Shown here: piece by piece, positions 13,101 to 23,100 of the stretch
How the letters are laid out: every line of letters begins with the position of its first letter
Numbering within the stretch: the stretch's first letter is position 1
Source of the DNA: Rotaria sordida
Lineage: Eukaryota > Rotifera > Eurotatoria > Philodinida > Philodinidae
Assembly: GCA_905250125.1 (NCBI GenBank)
Contig: CAJNOL010000264.1
Span: forward strand, 114,147-178,146
Length of the DNA stretch: 64,000 bases
Direction: 5' to 3'
Position numbers and translations under genes: made by a program
Notes under the pieces: generated by a model
The model's database searches: none
What the model was told of the DNA's origin: nothing
What the model saw: only the letters and a program-made list of their open reading frames with translations

Positions 13101-16100
13101 CAAAACCATCATTTGGTTGTAGTTGAATGTACTACAGAAAAATATAAATTGTTGAATTAGCATTTCAAGTGTTCAGTTATTTCTTAACTGCAAAACAACA
13201 TATTTATATAAATTTCTAAGTGACGATTTATTGTTCAAGTTACTACTTTTGTAAATAGAATTTTTCATTGAACACAGATTAGTAAATATGAATTTGAGAA
13301 AATAATGTTTACGGTTAACCGATTCTCCTTAAGTATTTCGTAGAGTTAATTTATTAACGAGGGAATGTCCCAAAGTGTGACTCACTCGTTGAACTGATAT
13401 TTTGTCTATCAGTAGACCGTTTTTATCTTTTGATAAGGTATTGGTAAACAAATCGAATTATGAAATTTCAACTTGAAATTTTGACCATAGGTTGATCTCG
13501 AGAACCTTAGAATGCTCTGAAAATTTCAGTCTAAAGAATATCAATTCGATTAGTGAGTCACACTTGGAGACGTTTCCTCGTAAGGTAAATATTTATCTAT
13601 AGTTTGATTTCATGAATAGATCGTCATTCTCAACTTAACTACAACAAACTCTAGCGTCCGACTCTGATAATAATTTCGATATCAACAATCGATTTATTTT
13701 TGTATTGTATTACAGGTATCTTTCGTCGAAATGAAGAGCATACTATCTACTTACCATAATTGTATTTCAATATATTCCACCAAAGAGAAAATAAAAATTC
13801 ACTCAATATGTTGTGGTATAAACACCACAAAATGTTTTCTCAAGCATCAGAATAAATAAAAACTTGATTTTGGGTGAATCAAAGTTCTCGTTTCTGAATA
13901 TTTTGTTTTCAAAGAATAAGAACGTATTCCAAACTGCATTTATATATATATACCGAGGTGTTCATACAATTTCGTCTATTTTTTTATGTTATATTGTTGT
14001 ATATTCCTAAGAGTGGAATAGGAACGTGACATTTCGCACATTTCCATTTACAAATTCTTATACATATGTTTCATCGAATCATAACTTTTATCGATAGTTT
14101 TTCAAAAACCAAAAAACAAAAGCAAACTTACATCAGGTAAATTAACAAATCCAAATGGTTGTGCTAATAGTGAATTATTTTTTAATTGAATTTTAGCTAA
14201 AACACTTTCACTTGTTGTACAACATCCAAAATCAATATTGTCAACATCAAATTGTAGATCACTTGTTGTTAATATCGCACTTATACTAAATGGTACAGTT
14301 CGAATTTGATCAGCTACTTTAACTTCAAGTGGAATAATTAATGTATTTAATTGTGAATCAAATATTTCATTTGATAAATCATCATCAATAATTGATGGAT
14401 GTGCAGTTAATTTAACTTGTAAATTAAAACTTGATTTTGCTTGTATATAAGCTGTACGTGGAACAATTTCAACATGATTTTGTAATATACGTGGTTGAAT
14501 ATCAACTGAAACACGAAGTGCAGCTGAACTTCGATTATGTAAAATAAGTGCATCTTGATATAAACGATCAAACATGCAAATTTTAAAATCCATCGAAGGA
14601 TTTTCTATCCAAACAGGTACATCAAGTGATTGAGCACTGACAGAAAAATGTAACTAAAAACAAAATTTATTATAAAAAATCTTTTATATGTTCTTTATGA
14701 TATTTTACTTCAGGAACATTTTGATCAAATACAAGAGTATATTCTTCATGAAAAGTTCCAGCTACGGGAGCACTAAATTCAATTGTAAATGAAATCGATG
14801 AATGTGGTTCAAGAAAGCCCCGTTCATCAGTTTTTATTGTAAAAACTTCAATATATTCTTTATTAGCTATATCTGTTGCATCTAAAAAACAAAACAACTT
14901 TCTTTTTTTTGTTCTTAAAATAGTTTCTATAATTTATTTATTATCAAACCTGACACGGTTGATGTTTCTTTGTCTAATGATGGTTTTGATTCGTCTGTTT
15001 TAATTTCTTCTTTATGATTATTAATAACTTCAGTTTTATTTTGTTCAGCACGTAATAAACTTGTTTTAACCAAACGATAATTTGTACCTAAACCACCATT
15101 ATTACGAAGTGTAATACTTTGATGAAGACGTTCATCAACAACTGTCGTTCCAATATTAACTGTTGTTTTATTCAACGATAACTAAAAGCAAATATATATT
15201 TATTTTTTTTTAAATATCCATCTCAAACAGTGGATAATAGATGTGAAAAAAGTTTCAGTTTGATCGAGTGCACTAGCTCGGAGAAACGGGAACATTTCTG
15301 CACTGGTTTTTTTTTTGATGAAAAAGTTGGTTTGAGAATTTGTTTCCTTCAATTTTTGAATCCCAAAATAAATACTACTTTAGACTATAAAATGACCACA
15401 AAAATTTTGGGTTATGAGAACTGCGGGGAGGGGGGGGGGGGGGGGGGGGGGGAAGGAGTAATATTAAATTATTTTAAATGATTTTGATATTTACTTCAAC
15501 TTTTTTTATTTCACAACGAATTGGAACAGTAAACATGCCTGTTTGAGCTAGAAATTTTATTTCACCACGAAGATTTTCATTAATCTAGATATATATATAT
15601 ATACGTATGAAAAAGAAATTATAAAGAATAAAATAATAAGAATTTATCTACTTTTGGTTCGAATGTGACATAAAGATAGCAAGACATTCCAGCAGAAATC
15701 ATTCCTGGTGGTTCAAAGCTATTATTAATAAAATAATTTAGATTAAAAAAAAAGAATATTTGATATAAGAACAAAATATATACTTGAGTGTAATAAAATC
15801 TTTTAATGATTCAGATAAATCGACTAGTTTAAGTGTATTAATTGTTAATGTTACATTCGTTAATGTAACTCGTGTTCGATAAACTTTATTAACATCAAAA
15901 TCCTATTGAAATAAGATTTATAAAAATTTTTCTATGAATAAAATCTTTAAACAAACTTTAAAAATAATTTCTGATGGATCACTTTTAAATGGTACAGGTC
16001 CTTCGAAACGTTTAGTACCAACAACTTGTTCACGAACAATATTTTCTTTTAATTTCGTTAATGTTCGTTGTAAAATATCCTTTTAAACATAAAAAATTTT

Positions 16101-17684
16101 ATAAAAATATATTTCCATTAGATACTAAAAATATTACTTTATCCATTTTTGTTTTCCAATGTTTTGATCGATTAAAAAGTGGATCAATATCTTGTTTAAC
16201 TGGTTGTTTATCCCATAAACCATCGAATTCAGGCTTAGCCAAATCAATATCCGTTTCTAAAATTTAAATTTTTTATATAATATTTTCATTTCAGAAAAAA
16301 CTATCATCTTATAGACTAGTTTAGGGAAAACTCATAGAATATGATCAGTGATCAATGCTTTAGTATTGTTTGTAGTTTATTAATCATAGATCAATGTCTA
16401 TTTAACTCCCTAGCCTCTGACACTAGTTCAGTAGAATTGGTGTCGAGTCAACCGCAGAAATAGCTTATACAAGTGCTGTTGATGATACTGCAATGGTTGA
16501 ATTTAGGCGAAATCATTTCATTGCGAAAATGCAGAATGGGCCATCAATTACTCCATTCGTCTTGAATGACACAAAATTTGCATATATTGTTAATTTGACT
16601 TTTTTTCGCAGCTATGCTGTTGTTAGTTTATTTGTATAAAGCTGGAAATCTACTTATGATGAATTATTCTTTTGAAAAATGATTCATTTCATGAAATGAT
16701 ATGTGGTTAGACACTTGCAAGGACGGACATTTTTGGATTGAAATCAAGTCTTTCATTTATAAGATCGTGTCTCCGTTTTATTTTAATAATATGAAATCAT
16801 TGGTTCTGATTTCGATTCGAAATCATTTATTGTTATTGTTAAAGTCTCGTTCAGATGGAAGATTATAACAAAAACTGCAGATTTCTGTCTTTTATTGATA
16901 AGAAATAATTTAAAAAGCAGTCGTGGAACGCTTTTTGACTAGCTATTAGTACTAATAATGTGTTTAACATAAAGATCATATTATTTTTTTGAGTTTATAT
17001 CGAAAATCAAATCATACTAGAAAAATCATTTTTCATGTTACTCACGACAAATGGATCAAAAATGGCCTAAATTGTTATGAAAAACGCTGTTTTCATATAC
17101 GTAACCAATAAATTCTTAAAAAATTACTCTACAAATAGGTTATGTCCGTAGTAGTAATGTATATCAACTCGACAAACATCAGAATAATCAGTCTGCGTAA
17201 TTAAATAAGAAAAAGATTGTTTAACTTTTTTGAAAAAAATACTACCGTTCTCCAGCTCATACAGCGTAGCCAAAGAATGATAAAAACAAGTTTTATTTTT
17301 TTTTACAACAGCTTCTAGGATTTATGTTTTCGGTTTCTTTCTATAAATTCCGTTACATATTTTATTATCAAACAGAAGAGATTGACCTCTGATTCTTGTT
17401 TGGTATAATTAAAAAGTAGTGTATGCTTTTAATAGATAAATTCCGATAATCTCTCAGAAAAGGTCTAACAATGATCGATCCTGTTCGTTGTATAACTATA
17501 ATTGAGACATAAATTTTTTTGAAATTTCTCATTAAAAAATTTTACCATCATCTAATTCCTCTTGTTGATAAGCTGATGTCATTGATGATGCATATTCAAT
17601 TGGCTCAATGTCTAATTGTGATGTTGGAACAATTTGTGGTGGTGGTGGCGATGCCATATCTTCAACTATTTCAGTTTGTGACAT
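4152..17684 (-). CDS. CFAP74: CFAP74-like ciliary protein, C-terminal MSP/ASH-domain half
   Basis: Twenty-six exons join in one frame to give 1247 residues: 17684-17546, 16256-16138, 16079-15957, 15902-15784, 15718-15652, 15584-15495, 15181-14950, 14881-14709, 14653-14132, 13131-12998, 12933-12758, 12028-11928, 11859-11725, 11654-11554, 11488-11363, 11296-11131, 11071-10952, 10889-10832, 10781-10681, 6466-6337, 6266-6112, 6046-5905, 5832-5702, 5645-5577, 4527-4462, 4400-4152. It is a chain of MSP/ASH-type beta-sandwich domains (for example INFGSASIGQELTRTILIQN and FEPPGMISAGMSCYLYVTFE). Such domains make up CFAP74, a central-pair C1a projection protein of motile cilia. The order acidic coiled-coil then MSP array, over this gene and the next upstream, fits CFAP74 better than HYDIN. 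The exon at 11554 uses a GTTCGT donor. The start ATG at 17684 has no splice acceptor before it. The 4.2 kb intron 6467-10680 contains another gene. Confidence 0.8.
6775..7902 (-). CDS. ER-anchored mpaB / rubber-oxygenase-type protein (DUF2236 fold)
   Basis: An uninterrupted 375-residue ORF inside a CFAP74 intron, same strand. I start at the ATG at 7902 because it places a single hydrophobic anchor at residues 2-22, followed by basic residues; an in-frame ATG at 7971 would add 23 residues. The body carries hallmarks of the mpaB/latex-clearing-protein family: SHRARMALARINYLH at 114-128, LYTLSLFILEPIRW at 141-154, and a following FWKTIGERMNIENIP segment. Characterised members cleave isoprenoid chains oxidatively; MpaB is an ER-bound enzyme of mycophenolic acid synthesis and Lcp is a haem-containing rubber oxygenase. 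The substrate here is unknown. Lack of introns beside a host gene with 26 exons, and a family best known from fungi and bacteria, suggest horizontal acquisition. The ORF looks intact and ends in TGA. Confidence 0.8.
   Translation of the reverse strand: MNFILISLILLLFIYLFICHYFRFQRVKYILTKYNHVHLDYHKAQEISLLTSSFDMPYLSQTSTSFALFKTYGIPTISQLLVRTNQLANLDVAGRRAEDTGVLISEFSLHDLDSHRARMALARINYLHSLYKNHISNDDMLYTLSLFILEPIRWAKKYEWRSFISIEEEARFIFWKTIGERMNIENIPLTCKEIEKWSEDYELKHMIYTKNNQICGEATLRLMLSLYPDWMKNFIRKILISVIDERLRLSMGFEEVSFWIKHLTIIIFNIRAFFIRHCTLPRIYPDDFGQGPKSCPMNKYGRYQRTGYVFEPWYVKETWFSKILPFIKKRPGPMYKSQGFKVEEVGPEKFVCKGIEEMEKDAENMKTRAIFQVES
7903..10680. other. Rest of the large CFAP74 intron, upstream of the nested gene
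   Basis: About 2.8 kb of AT-rich non-coding DNA that must hold the promoter of the nested oxygenase gene, whose transcription runs leftwards. Apart from an inverted-repeat element near 10063-10284 I see no further gene or exon. Confidence 0.4.
10063..10284. repeat. Inverted-repeat (foldback) element in CFAP74 intron
   Basis: Two arms of about 55 bp, roughly 10063-10118 and 10232-10284, are imperfect reverse complements. The left arm contains AAGATGCAGGGCATGACAG and the right, reversed, reads GGATGCAGGGTATGACAG. The roughly 110 bp between has no coding signal. This is a short MITE-like or foldback element; boundaries are approximate. Confidence 0.6.
13354..13583. repeat. Foldback element with ACGAGG ends
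   Basis: The left end reads ACGAGGGAATGTCCCAAAGT and the right end, reverse complemented, reads ACGAGGAAACGTCTCCAAGT. Both continue into GTGACTCACT, giving arms of about 45 bp around a centre of about 140 bp. It lies in the CFAP74 intron 13132-14131. The ACGAGG terminus recurs in elements at 20390-21021 and 27861-28458. Confidence 0.65.
15430..15452 (+). repeat. Poly-G run, 23 bases
   Basis: An uninterrupted run of 23 G, preceded by CTGCGGGGA, inside the 313 bp CFAP74 intron 15182-15494. The transcribed CFAP74 pre-mRNA carries the complementary C tract. Such runs form G-quadruplexes in the G strand, slip in replication and are error-prone in assemblies. Confidence 0.9.
16257..17545. other. 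CFAP74 intron, 1.3 kb, nothing recognised
   Basis: Intron between the first and second exons of the MSP-half ORF. It is AT-rich and I see no nested ORF or clear inverted repeat. Confidence 0.4.
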
Positions 17685-17753
17685 AAAATTTAAAAATTAA
17701 AATAACAATTTAATATGTTTTTTTTTTTTGTTTATTGTTTAATATTAATTAAC

Positions 17754-20042
17754 CTACTGGTCAATTTGAAGTATTTCTTGTTGTTGTTGTTGTTGTTGTT
17801 TTATTGTTGATGTTGGAATATTTAATGATTTATTTACTGTTATGGTTGTTGTTTTATATAATTCAGGATAAAGTCTACGTTTTCTTTCTTTTTCATTTTC
17901 TTCTTTAAGAATTTTATCAACAATAACTAAACGATTTAAATCTTGTTGTTCAGCAAAACGCTTTTGCATTTGTTCTAATTTTTCATTTTTTTGTTTACGT
18001 AACATATAGAATAAACCATTTTGTCCTTCATTATCAATTGATTGTTGTTCACGTTTTTGTGCATCACGTAAATCACGTTCTTGTGCTCGTTTTTGAGCTG
18101 TTTGAATTGTTAATGTATCCTAGATATTGAATTGATTATTTTAAATCATATAATTAAAATTATTTTCAATTACTTTATTTCGTTCAATAGCATTACGTAA
18201 ATTAAGTAAACTTTTAATTTTTCGTTCGGTTTCAGCACGACTTGCTTCTTCTTCATTACGTTTTTCAGTTCGAACCCTAAAAAAATAAAATTTTATTGAA
18301 ACAAAACAATCAAATGAAAATATTACTTTTCAAATGTTTGTTGCAAATATTTATGTGCAAGTTTTTTACTTCGGCGAGCTTCATCAATAGCAGATCGTTG
18401 TGCAGCTGCTTGTTGTTCAAGAGCTTGTTTTTGTGTACTAAAATAATAATAAACGATGTGAGAAGAAAATAAAAATGATTTTATTTTTATATACTGTAAT
18501 GCAGATAAATGTGCTCGCTTCATTTGTGCAACTTTCCAATCTTCTTGACGTTGACGTAATTGTGCTAATGTACGTTTTTGTTCAACTAAACGTGATTCTT
18601 TTTCTTTAAGTACATTTTCGTCATTATTATAATGTGCTCGTTCAATAATAGCTTTTGTACGATCCATTCTAAGAATTAAGAAATGATTAAATTAATTTGA
18701 AGATTTTCATTTTATAAAACATACTCAGCAGCATCAAGTTTACTTTGAAATTCAATGAGAATCTCCTGTTCAAGAGCTATTTCACGTACAAGACGATTTA
18801 TTTCATTATTAAGTCGATTGATGATGGTACTAAAAGAAAAAAATGAAACAAAAAATAACAACTCAACCTTTTGATTAATAAATCAATGGTTATCTCGTGT
18901 TATTCATAACAATTAAAATAAAATTTGATTCAAAACACTATGCCTATCCCACTGGAAAATTTACATTAACTTCATTGAAAAGAATAAATTTAAAAAAAAA
19001 TTCAATGCTCGATATTAGTTGATTTTGATTCGAAATTAAACACCGTTTAACTCAGATATTTCTTTGTCGAACAAAAAAAAGGAAAACTTCAATACATAGA
19101 TTGATCTTGCTCAATCACAATTCCGACATAATTAGTTCAAACAAGATTTCTAATGTGATATAAGTTTTTTAATAACTGATTAAAGTTTCGATGAGCACTA
19201 CCCATTACTGACCGAGATCATTTCTCAAAAGAAAAGTCTTTTCTTTGTTCTTCATATAGATTCATTTCATATAGCATAGTCTTGTCAAATTCTTAAATAG
19301 GTTAAATTATATTTTAATATCTTACATATTTTGTTGATCTTGTGCTTGATCAATATCTTTTTCTAATCGATTTTTATTCTGTTCTAGTTTAGCTATTTTA
19401 TCTTTTGTTAAATAAACAGATTCTCTAAAGTAAGAAAAAGAAAAACTTGATTGTACAAATTATATCATCAAAAGAAAATTTACCTAATTTGCTTGACAAT
19501 ATCATCTTTTTCTTGAATTTTATTATCAAGTCGATTAAGAAAAGCTCGTGCACGAATTATTTGACCTTCTTCTTTTGTAGAAATTTTTTCTTTTTTATTT
19601 GTTATTATTTGCTTTGATAATAATTTTTCATCATTTTCTTCATCATTACCTATTAAACTAATATAATAAATAAAAAAAATAAAAGATAAAATTTCTTTTT
19701 AAATAAAATATTTTTCTTTTAATACCTTGAATAAGTTGTTGAACGACTTGTTGAAGTACTATCTTCACCTTTAGCACCACCAATTTCTTTTTCTTCTTCA
19801 ATAACATAATCAATTAAATTCATTTCATCTGTATATGAAGCACGACTTTTATTTTCTTCTGCACTATTATTTTGAACAATTTGTTCTTCATCATCACTAT
19901 CTTCATCATTATCATCATCATCAAACATTTCAACTTGTGCATTATTTATATCATCAACATCGTCATCATCACCAGCATATTCATATTCACCATCATCAAA
20001 TGGTACTTCATTTTCATCATTATTATTTAATAATGAAGTCAT
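17754..20042 (-). CDS. CFAP74: CFAP74-like ciliary protein, N-terminal acidic/coiled-coil half
   Basis: Eight exons (20042-19726, 19657-19484, 19424-19326, 18829-18725, 18668-18495, 18437-18327, 18276-18174, 18119-17754) join in frame to 482 residues. Residues 1 to about 100 are strongly acidic with Asp runs; most of the rest is charged heptad-like coiled coil rich in Gln, Glu, Lys and Arg (for example DKIAKLEQNKNRLEKDID), then RRLYPELYKTTT and a run of seven Gln before a TAG stop. This is the layout of the N-terminal third of CFAP74. The MSP half follows after 69 bp in the same frame, but the TAG and the absence of a usable acceptor keep it separate. The ATG directly follows a CTAG acceptor, so the 5' end is made by splicing, either a 5' UTR intron or trans-splicing. 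It starts 65 bp after the TPGS1 stop. Confidence 0.75.
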
Positions 20043-20107
20043 CTAGAATACATATATACAGAAAAAAAAGCAAACAAACAAACAAATTAAAATTAAAAAA
20101 CAATTAT
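20043..20107 (-). promoter_or_regulatory. 65-bp intercistronic spacer with splice acceptor
   Basis: Read on the minus strand, the spacer between the TPGS1 stop and the CFAP74 N-half ATG contains a T-rich tract (TTTGTTTGTTTGTTTGC, then eight T) and ends in TTCTAG immediately before ATG. No canonical AATAAA is visible. Spacing, pyrimidine tract and acceptor fit a trans-splice acceptor inside an operon; spliced-leader trans-splicing is known in rotifers. A cis 5' UTR intron with a donor inside TPGS1 is the alternative. Confidence 0.55.
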
Positions 20108-23100
20108 TTAAGGAATTTTTTTAATAGTCTTTAAATAAATGGGCATAGCTAGTTTTTGAAATTCTTCTAATGTTATGCGAGTTTTCGATGTTGATCGTGT
20201 TTGAGACCAAAATTGTTCTAGTGATTGTTTGATTTGATGTGGACTTAATTTGACTACTGATTCATGAAGACTGAAATAGAAAAACAAATTGAGTTCTTAT
20301 TATTGAAATGAACGAACAAATTTATTCAAGTATAACTAAGGTTCTTTTCTCTAATCTTATTTCATCTATATTTGGCACATACTAAGACTGACGAGAGAAT
20401 GTTTCCAAATGCCAAATTACTTTTTTAGTCAGGACTATGTCCATCATGTAGGCTCTACGAAACTATGAATACTGTGAAAACAGTTCGGGCTATTATCTAA
20501 CCGCTGCCTAGATAGTGTATTTTTTAGTATAATGCTGTAGCTACCTCAGAAATACTGAAAAAACTGAGTTTCAAAATTTCGATTTAAACTTTTCATAGAG
20601 ATAAGCCTTGATGAGAATAATGTATTGTGAAAGTTTCAGATTTGTTGATTGACTCTATTCTGAAACAAGCACTTCAGAATCTGCTGATGTATACGAGCGA
20701 CGCAAAAAAAAAAGTACTTTTACCATAGCCATATATTAGAATTGGAAAAACAGGAATGATCTGAAACTTTCACAATAAACTATCCTCATTAAGGCCTCTC
20801 TCTGTGCAATGTTTCAAATCGAAATTCGAAACTTGGTTTTCCTGATATTCTCCGAAGGAATACGGTATTATGCTAAAAATACCGTAAAAATGCAATATTT
20901 TAGCAGCAATAATCTACTAGTCCAAACTTTGCTCAGGATATTCATAGGTCATTAGAACCTACATGATACACATTGTCTTAGCTCAAAAACGATTTGACAT
21001 TTGGAAAACCTTCCCTCGTGAGCATCATGCTTGTACCTGGAATAAAATTAGTGATCATAGTTGATTTATTGAACTTCTCTCGTATATAACAAAGTTTCGA
21101 AACTATTGAATTCTCGAAGTTGGATTTATTTCAAGATATCTAATCTTGATTTTATTGTTTAGTTTAATTGATTTAGAGATTAAGAAGAATGTAATTATTC
21201 CGATATGAATCATATCTGTAAAAGATTATCTACGATATGAAACCAACTAATACAAAAGAAGAATCATTTTAGATGTTGATTAACTTCGAATAAACTTTCA
21301 AATTCATTGTCACATAGTTTATCAAAGTTTACTTTTTTTGTTTAAAGATAAGTTGTACGTTAGTATTTTTGTTAATTTTAATAAAAATAAAATGTTATTA
21401 TATCAAGCATTGTTTTATTTTTGTTTTTATTTTTTTGATAAACAAATCACCTGAAAGCATCATGCGGTGTTTTATTAATCATTCCAAGAGAATCTGCAAG
21501 TATTTGTAAAAGAACTTCACATAATGATCGATCAATTTCCGAATTTGTACCAGCATGATTAGCCAATGAATTGTATAAAGATCGAACCAATTTTTCATAT
21601 TCTAAATTATTAAATATATATATATATTCTCAATTAGTCGTTTTTTAATACGCCAAAGATAAAAAAACAATTGCTTATCATTCTGTGATATTCGTAAAAA
21701 GAAAAAGCAGATAAGTCTTCATATTATTCTACAAGACTTTGTACAAATCTCGTCATTTTGACAGATGTTAGATAAAAAGACACAAACTGCCAAATATGAA
21801 CGACAATGATATACACTACAATTAACAATGTTATATTAGGCAAACAAAAACATAGAGAAAGACAATATCCATATTTATTCTCATATCCTTCAGTAATTTC
21901 ATCAAAGTAATGCTCTTTTTCTTCTATTTACTTCGCTTATGCATTCATTCTGTTTATGTCTGATGAGAAAGATAGATATATATCTGTGGAAAAAGATTTT
22001 TATACAACGAGAAATCTATCTAAGCAAAGAAAAAAAGCCGAGTAATAGTTGTGTTTTTGTAATTGTCCTTTGTAACAATTACTATTATCATTATTGCTGC
22101 CAAAAGATATATTTGCTATGCTCTTAACTCTTTATCGATAGCATACCATTGATAATTGGATTTCAAATGTAATTGACAACAACATCAACAGATATGGATT
22201 CAAGAATTCTTAGTGTAATACATGAAATTGATCATCTAGAAGAAGATGATGAAAATGAAGATGGAGAAGAAGAAGAAGAAGAACAAATTACTAATCAACA
22301 TAATTCACAAACTATTTCATCATCATCAAAGAAAAACCAATTATATTCGCAATCTCCATATTCATCATCATCATCTAATCCACCTGATCGTATATTAAAT
22401 CAAAAATTTCATATTGCTGCATTAACTGGTAATTTAAATCTATTACAAGAACTTTTAACAAAATCGCATTTACCAATTGATTGTCGTGATAAAGAAAATT
22501 CAACAGCATTATTATTATCATGTGCACGTGGACATTATTCATGTGTTGATTATCTTTTAAAAAATGGTGCTGATCCAAATGCACGACGTATAACAGGTGC
22601 ATCACCACTTTATTTTGCTGCATCATATCATCATACACGTATTGTTGAATTATTATTAAATACACATAAAGCTGTTGTTGATTTATCAACATTTGATGGT
22701 TCAACATCATTACATGTTGCATGTGAACGTGGTTTTACTGATGTTGTACAATTATTAATTAATTCACAAGGAAATATAAATGCAAAAATGAATGATGGTA
22801 CAACAGCAATTATGTTAGCATGTCAAAATGGACATTTATCACTTGTAGATATGCTTATAGCAACTGGAAAATGTAATGTATCAATACAACGTTTAGATGG
22901 TGTTACACCATTATTTCTTATTGTTCAATATGGACAAGAAAAAATATTTAATTATTTTATTGATTTTATTGATAATATTAAAGATACAATTGATTTAGCA
23001 CGGGAAGATGGTGCAACACCATTATTTAAAGCATGTCAAAAAGGTTATAATTCATTAGTTAATAAATTACTTAAATTTAAACCTGATCTTGGTATACTTA

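Noticed and set aside
4152..17684. HYDIN as the identity of the MSP-domain gene
   Set aside because: HYDIN is several times longer and lacks this acidic coiled-coil N-terminal partner; CFAP74 fits the layout better.
19835..20134. His/Tyr-rich + strand frame
   Set aside because: Antisense shadow of the acidic first exon of the CFAP74 N-half.
22375..22722. Minus-strand frame opposite the ankyrin gene
   Set aside because: Shadow of biased ankyrin codons; the + frame has clear repeats.
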